A stretch of DNA of 34,877 nucleotides from Melioribacteraceae bacterium (GTDB lineage Bacteria; Bacteroidota; Ignavibacteria; Ignavibacteriales; Melioribacteraceae). The translations under genes and the position numbers were made by a program. The stretch covers positions 1-34,877 of the forward strand of contig JAIPBD010000032.1 in assembly GCA_021739765.1 (NCBI GenBank), given 5' to 3'. This document shows, one piece after another, positions 29,973-34,877 of this stretch. Each line of letters begins with the position of its first letter. Position 1 is the stretch's first letter. Under the pieces are notes generated by a model, which made no database searches, was not told where the DNA came from, and worked only from the letters and a program-made list of their open reading frames with translations.

Positions 29973-32513
29973 ATGAAGCATAATTACACGAACTCGTTTC
30001 AGACCAGAAGGCTCATCCTCGTTTTAATGCTTGTCATCCCTATAAGTTTAATTTACTCACAAAAAAGAAAAGTGAACGATAATCTCCGTAAAGAGGCTGG
30101 CTCACCCTCCTACACACAATTAAATATTAACAATATTTCGACTTGGGTTAGGAATAATGGGGAACAAGATTCAAATCCAAACGGAAATTCCGGATTTGAA
30201 TATCCAAAGGGAACGCGTAAAAAAGCGATATTTAAAAGTGGATTAGTCTGGGGTGGTATCCAGAACAGTAAAATTAAAGTGGGCGGTTCAACCTTTTGGT
30301 CAGGTTTATTGCCCGGGAGAGTATTGGAAAATGGTGAAAGAGAGGATGAAACTCTCGATCATGTGAGAATTTATCGCGTGAGACGTGATTGGGAAAAAGG
30401 TGATCTAACCTCGGAAATAAATGATGAAGGTAAAACCGACTCAGAAATTAGAAATAATTATGAAAAGGATTGGAATGAATGGCCTGCTGAATTGGGAGCG
30501 CCCTATGAAGATGTTGATAGAAATGGGACGTATAACCCTGAAATTGATATTCCGGGTATCGAAGATGCGGATCAAACGATTTGGTATGTCGCAAATGATT
30601 TAGATACTGCGCAGACAAATTATCTTTATGGATCCGACCCGATTGGGTTGGAAATACAAGTTACGCAATGGGGTTATAAAAATATTGAAAGATTTAAAAA
30701 TGTGATTTTCCGAAGATATAGAGTTATTAACAAATCGAGCAGCGACATCGATTCGATGTATTTTGGTTATTGGGTTGACGCGGATCTTGGAGGGGCAACG
30801 GATGATTTAACCGGATGTGATACAACTCTTGACCTGGCATTCACTTATAATGGTGGCGTAAATGATGCACAGTATGGCAACGCACCGCCTGCAGTAGGTT
30901 ACCAAATATTGCAAGGACCAATTGTCGATGGGGAACTCTCAGATTCAGCAGTGTTCAATCGTAAATTTCTTTATGGCAAAAAAAATCTTGAAATGACAGC
31001 ACACCACAATTTTTACAAAGGAAATAGTTTTTGGTCGGACCCAGGTCGGGATTATCGATACGGCACCCTATTTATGTATAACTATATGAAAGGACTTGGT
31101 GAATTTGGGAAACCTTATTCGGAGCACTTTGAAATTGCAACTTCCAAATTTATGCACGCCGGTGATCCTTTAACAGGAGAAGGGTGGGTAGATGGAATAT
31201 TATTTTCGCCTAGCGACAGAAGAAACATGTGCTCAAGCGGTCCGTTTCAATTAGCGAAAAAAGATACGCAGGAAGTAATTATAGCTGTTTTTGCGGCCGG
31301 GCATGGTGAAAAGTCTTCCAATATTCAGGCAGTAGCTGAATTAAAAATAATTGCCAGAATAATTCAATTGGAAAAACCATTCGTCATCGGGAACAAAGTG
31401 ATTCCGGATAAAAAATTGAATTTCCGGTTAATTCCTTTAGACAGAGCTATGCTAATTAATTTCGAAGAAGCAAAAGAAGTAGAAAAAGTCGAGCGGTCAA
31501 TCATTTATAAATTTCAAGGATTCAATATTTATCAATTGCCGGCAGCTGACGCAAAAATTTCTGAAGCAAAAAAAATCACGACATACGATGTAGTTGATGG
31601 AATTAAAGAAGTTTATTCCATTCAGTATGAAAATGGATATGTATTGAATTCCTTATTTAGCCGTGGAAACGACACAGGAATTAAAAGGCACATTTATTTG
31701 GATTATGATTTTATCCGGAATTCAAGAATCACCAACGGAACGGAACTTTACTATTCCGTAACTGCATATTTCACAGCGGATTTGGAAGGAATTTCTGAAG
31801 AATCAGACCTTAATGTTAAGCGTGCAATCCCGCAACCTCCCAAACCGGGCATCCGCTATAATGCCGAATATGGTGAAAAGATTTTAGCGGGAAGAACCTC
31901 AGGTACAAGTTCGGCTAATTTATCAGTTTTTGTAGTAGATCCTACTGACTTAAAGGGTGATACTTATTCTTTAGTTGTAAATGATACTTTACATGGTGAA
32001 CCAGTATGGACACTAAAAAATGAATCAACAAATACGGTTCTGCACACAAACTTTCTCAATCCCGATCCTAAAAACGATAATCCGATTACGGATGGATTTC
32101 TGCTTGAATTTCAAGATTCAAAACCACTTCCGGGTGATAGATTCACTTTTACTACCCCTGGAGTAACTTATAGCATTGAAGCCGAGAAAATGGATGTAGA
32201 TGAAATAAACATCTTCCCGAATCCATATTACGGAACACACACTAACGAAACCGGAATGTATGACAGATTTATTACATTCAGTCATTTACCGCAGAGAGTC
32301 GTTATTCGGATATTTAATCTTGCCGGTCAGCACGTTAAAAAGATAGAGAAGAATTCAACTTTCCAATTTTTGCAGTGGGATTTGCGAGTTGATAGTGGCT
32401 TACAGATCGGCCCCGGTGTTTATATCGCTCACATAGAAATGCCAGATTTGGGAAAAACGAAAATTCTTAAATTTTCTGTAATTCATGAACAATTTATACC
32501 AGAGAGATATTAA
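29973..32513 (+). CDS. Large secreted protein with PNP-type C-terminal module (paralog A)
   Basis: An 846-residue protein. A signal peptide covers residues 1-29 (LILVLMLVIPISLIYS before QKRK), followed by long beta-rich regions. Visible features include DVDRNGTYNPEIDIPG, a Ca2+-loop-like Asp-rich stretch (about 185-200), and FRRYRVINKSSSDIDSMYFG. The C-terminal about 95 residues begin INIFPNPYYG and continue ITFSHLPQRVVIRIFNLAGQ, WDLRVDSGLQIGPGVYIAHI and KILKFSVI. This resembles the sorting-type or FlgD-Ig-like end of secreted Bacteroidota/Ignavibacteria proteins. Related proteins are annotated only as hypothetical as far as I recall. It is immediately followed by a close paralog. Type 9 secretion is plausible but not shown. 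Confidence 0.85.
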   Translation: MKHNYTNSFQTRRLILVLMLVIPISLIYSQKRKVNDNLRKEAGSPSYTQLNINNISTWVRNNGEQDSNPNGNSGFEYPKGTRKKAIFKSGLVWGGIQNSKIKVGGSTFWSGLLPGRVLENGEREDETLDHVRIYRVRRDWEKGDLTSEINDEGKTDSEIRNNYEKDWNEWPAELGAPYEDVDRNGTYNPEIDIPGIEDADQTIWYVANDLDTAQTNYLYGSDPIGLEIQVTQWGYKNIERFKNVIFRRYRVINKSSSDIDSMYFGYWVDADLGGATDDLTGCDTTLDLAFTYNGGVNDAQYGNAPPAVGYQILQGPIVDGELSDSAVFNRKFLYGKKNLEMTAHHNFYKGNSFWSDPGRDYRYGTLFMYNYMKGLGEFGKPYSEHFEIATSKFMHAGDPLTGEGWVDGILFSPSDRRNMCSSGPFQLAKKDTQEVIIAVFAAGHGEKSSNIQAVAELKIIARIIQLEKPFVIGNKVIPDKKLNFRLIPLDRAMLINFEEAKEVEKVERSIIYKFQGFNIYQLPAADAKISEAKKITTYDVVDGIKEVYSIQYENGYVLNSLFSRGNDTGIKRHIYLDYDFIRNSRITNGTELYYSVTAYFTADLEGISEESDLNVKRAIPQPPKPGIRYNAEYGEKILAGRTSGTSSANLSVFVVDPTDLKGDTYSLVVNDTLHGEPVWTLKNESTNTVLHTNFLNPDPKNDNPITDGFLLEFQDSKPLPGDRFTFTTPGVTYSIEAEKMDVDEINIFPNPYYGTHTNETGMYDRFITFSHLPQRVVIRIFNLAGQHVKKIEKNSTFQFLQWDLRVDSGLQIGPGVYIAHIEMPDLGKTKILKFSVIHEQFIPERY
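32172..32240 (+). repeat. 69-nt block identical to 34711-34779
   Basis: This block spans the junction into the PNP module of paralog A (encodes SIEAEKMDVDEINIFPNPYYG and neighbours). It matches paralog B base for base, including synonymous positions, while surrounding coding sequence differs clearly. Confidence 0.85.
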
Positions 32514-32517
32514 CCAT

Positions 32518-34877
32518 TTGACTCCACAAAACGTAAATATCAGATTCTTGATTATCGTCCTTATTTTAGTATTAATTAGTTCCAGTATACTTGAAGCTCA
32601 AGAATATCAAAAACCGGATAATCTCCGTAAGGAAGACATCTCACCCTTTTACACACAATTAAATATTAACAATATTTCTACTTGGGTCATGAATAATGGG
32701 GAACAAGATATAAATCCAAACGGAAATTCCGGTTATGAATATCCAAAGGGTTCGAATAAACAAGTAATATTTCAAAGCGGATTGGTTTGGGGTGGAATCC
32801 AGAACAGTGTAATTAAAGTAGGAGGTTCAACGTATCGTTCAGGTTTATTACCGGGCAGAGTATTGGAAAATGGGGAAAGAGAGGATGAAACTAGTGATAA
32901 TGTTAGAATTTTTAGAGTAAGACGAGATTGGGAAAAGGGTGATTTAACTTCGGAAATGAATGATGAAGGTAAATCCGATTTAGAAATTCGAAATAATTAT
33001 GAAAAGGATTGGTATAAATGGCCTGCTGAATTTGGGGCACCATTTGAAGATGTCGATAGAAATGGGAGTTATGATCCGGATATTGATATTCCCGGAATCC
33101 AAAATGCCGATCAAACAATCTGGTATGTTGCTAACGATTTAGATACTGCTCAAACACATTATTTTTATGGCGCAGATCCCCTCGGATTGGAAATACAAGT
33201 AACACAATGGGGTTATAAAAATATTGAAAGATTTAAGAATGTAATTTTTAGAAGATATAGAGTTATTAATAAATCAAGCAGCGATATCGATTCGATGTAT
33301 TTGGGTTATTGGGTTGATGCAGATGTTGGAGGAGCAGGGGATGATCTTACCGGTTGTGATACAACTCTTAATTTGGCATTTACTTATAATGGTGAAAATG
33401 ATCCTCAATATGGCAACGCCCCTCCAGCTGTGGGCTCCCAAATATTGCAAGGACCGATTGTTGATGGAGAAATTACAGATTCAGCATTTTTCAGTAACAA
33501 AATATTTTATGGCAAGAAAAACCTCCAAATGACAGCACACCATAATTTCTATAAAGGCAATAGTTTTTGGTATGATCCGAGTTTTGGGGACTATGAACAC
33601 GGCACATTATTTATGTATAATTTTATGAAGGGGTTAGGTGAATTTGGCAAACCTTATTCAGCACACTTTCAAATTGCGAATTCAAAGTTTATGCATTCCG
33701 GTGATCCAGTTACCGGAGAAGGTTGGGTGGATGGAATCTTATTTCCACGAGGCGACAGGAGAAATATGATTTCAAGCGGTCCGTTTGAATTAGCGAAAAA
33801 AGATACTCAGGAAATAATTATTGCAGTTTTTGCCGCCGGGTATGTTGAAAATTCATCAAATATTGGAGCGGTTATCAAGTTAAAACATATCGCAAAATTG
33901 CTTCGGCTAGAAAAATCGTTTGTTATCGGGAACAAAGAAAGTCCTAATAAAGAACTTAATTTCCAGTTGATTCCTTTAGACAAAGCAATGCTAATTAATT
34001 TCGAAGAAGCGAAGGAAGCCGAAAAATTGGGGCATTCAAACATGTATAAATTTCAAGGATTCAATATTTATCAATTTCCTTCAATAGATGCGGAATTTAC
34101 AGAAGCGAAAAAAATCGCTACCTACGATTTAGATGACGGGATAAAGGAAATTTATTCGTTTCAGTTCGAGAATGGTTATGTCTTGAATTCTTTATTTTGT
34201 CGCGGAAACGACACAGGAATTAAAAGACACATTTATTTGGATTATGATTTTATCCAAAATACCCGAATCGCCAACGGAACTGAGCTTTATTATTCGGTAT
34301 CGGCATATTTTAAGACAGATTTTGAGGGAATTGCTACAGAATCATATCACAATATAAAACGCGCAATCCCGCAATCTCCAAAACCTGGAATCCGTTATAA
34401 TACTAAATATGGAGATGAAATCTGGGCGAACAGAATATCCGGTTCGAGTTCAGCCGCCGTATACGCTTTTATTGTTGATCCATCCATATTGACAGGAAAT
34501 GAATATTCCCTAACTGTTACAGATACACTCAAAGGCGAACCGGTTTGGGACCTAAAAAACGAAAGCACAAATACAAATCTTCTTTCCGAATACAACAATC
34601 CGGATCCAAATAATGATAACCCGATACAAGAAGGATTTCTAATAGAATTTCAAGAGTCTAAACCATTTCCCGGTGATAAATTCACATTTACAACTCCGGC
34701 AGTAACTTACAGCATTGAAGCCGAGAAAATGGATGTAGATGAAATAAACATCTTCCCGAATCCATATTACGGAACACACTCAAACGAAACCGGAATGTAT
34801 GACAGATTTATTACTATAAGTCATTTACCACAAAGAGCCGTTATTCGTATATTTAATCTCGCAGGACAGTTGGTTAA
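32518..34877 (+). CDS. Large secreted protein, paralog B, cut by the window end
   Basis: The frame is open from the TTG at 32518 to the window edge (786 codons). The start sits 4 nt after the stop of paralog A. The TTG start gives a signal peptide MTPQNVNIRFLIIVLILV... ending LEAQ before EYQKP. The sequence aligns with paralog A over its whole visible length (NLRKE, QLNINNISTWV, VDRNG, WGYKNIERFKNVIFRRYRVINKSSSD, RGNDTGIKRHIYLDYDFI and the PNP module), with moderate divergence. The last visible residues are FNLAGQLV, so about 40-50 residues are missing. Tandem duplication is the simplest origin. Confidence 0.88.
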   Translation, partial: MTPQNVNIRFLIIVLILVLISSSILEAQEYQKPDNLRKEDISPFYTQLNINNISTWVMNNGEQDINPNGNSGYEYPKGSNKQVIFQSGLVWGGIQNSVIKVGGSTYRSGLLPGRVLENGEREDETSDNVRIFRVRRDWEKGDLTSEMNDEGKSDLEIRNNYEKDWYKWPAEFGAPFEDVDRNGSYDPDIDIPGIQNADQTIWYVANDLDTAQTHYFYGADPLGLEIQVTQWGYKNIERFKNVIFRRYRVINKSSSDIDSMYLGYWVDADVGGAGDDLTGCDTTLNLAFTYNGENDPQYGNAPPAVGSQILQGPIVDGEITDSAFFSNKIFYGKKNLQMTAHHNFYKGNSFWYDPSFGDYEHGTLFMYNFMKGLGEFGKPYSAHFQIANSKFMHSGDPVTGEGWVDGILFPRGDRRNMISSGPFELAKKDTQEIIIAVFAAGYVENSSNIGAVIKLKHIAKLLRLEKSFVIGNKESPNKELNFQLIPLDKAMLINFEEAKEAEKLGHSNMYKFQGFNIYQFPSIDAEFTEAKKIATYDLDDGIKEIYSFQFENGYVLNSLFCRGNDTGIKRHIYLDYDFIQNTRIANGTELYYSVSAYFKTDFEGIATESYHNIKRAIPQSPKPGIRYNTKYGDEIWANRISGSSSAAVYAFIVDPSILTGNEYSLTVTDTLKGEPVWDLKNESTNTNLLSEYNNPDPNNDNPIQEGFLIEFQESKPFPGDKFTFTTPAVTYSIEAEKMDVDEINIFPNPYYGTHSNETGMYDRFITISHLPQRAVIRIFNLAGQLV
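34711..34779 (+). repeat. 69-nt block identical to 32172-32240
   Basis: Second copy of the perfectly conserved block, in paralog B, at the same place relative to the C-terminal module. Confidence 0.85.

Noticed and set aside
33314-33532. 72-residue plus-strand frame and other small frames inside the long genes
   Set aside because: Shadow frames of paralog B and other genes; rich in Met/Lys/Gln from out-of-frame reading, without ribosome binding sites.

Overview
The window looks like chromosome of an AT-rich Gram-negative bacterium of the Bacteroidota/Ignavibacteria branch. Supporting signs are a TonB-dependent receptor with an N-terminal carboxypeptidase-regulatory-like domain, two long secreted proteins with a PNP-type C-terminal module like those of this group, TAnnTTTG boxes in front of several genes (the Bacteroidota sigma-70 -10/-7 consensus), and many TTG/GTG starts. 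The taxon is an inference from gene style; no rRNA or marker phylogeny is available here.

Positions 1-10400 are accessory. After the tail of a gene cut by the window edge comes a structured repeat (431-650), then a tight six-gene co-directional operon (869-8439). It encodes a protein with a J-like N-terminus and a CFI-box C-terminus, a membrane-anchored protein with a GrpE-like C-terminus, a DnaK-type Hsp70 with an extra domain, a 77-residue protein, a fusion of a kinase-like domain (catalytic Asp replaced by Asn) to an AAA+ ATPase, and a TerB-like protein. I read this as a dedicated membrane-associated Hsp70 chaperone/ATPase module, possibly a stress or conflict system; it is the most interesting item here. 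It is followed by about 1.1 kb of non-coding debris (a possible IS end, a terminator, a gene remnant, more copies of the repeat) and then a BrnT/BrnA-type toxin-antitoxin pair bracketed by two 168-bp direct copies of the repeat that differ at 3 positions.

From 10410 on, the content is ordinary housekeeping: mazG (minus); ridA-like and panD; a small outer-membrane-like protein; a LytR_C-domain protein, rsfS and argS; then a minus-strand group surE - VWA membrane protein - hemerythrin - comF, which converges with argS. A divergent promoter region at about 19293-19371 separates surE from a secreted protein, followed by a TonB-dependent receptor. A long, nearly gapless run then carries an orphan DNA methyltransferase, xseA, xseB, dxs, a Gfo/Idh/MocA oxidoreductase and a PhoB/PhoR-like two-component pair.

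The window ends with two tandem paralogous secreted proteins (29973-32513 and 32518 to the edge). They share a 69-nt perfectly identical block next to their C-terminal module, suggesting recent duplication or gene conversion. All functional calls rest on motifs read by eye; no database search was run.
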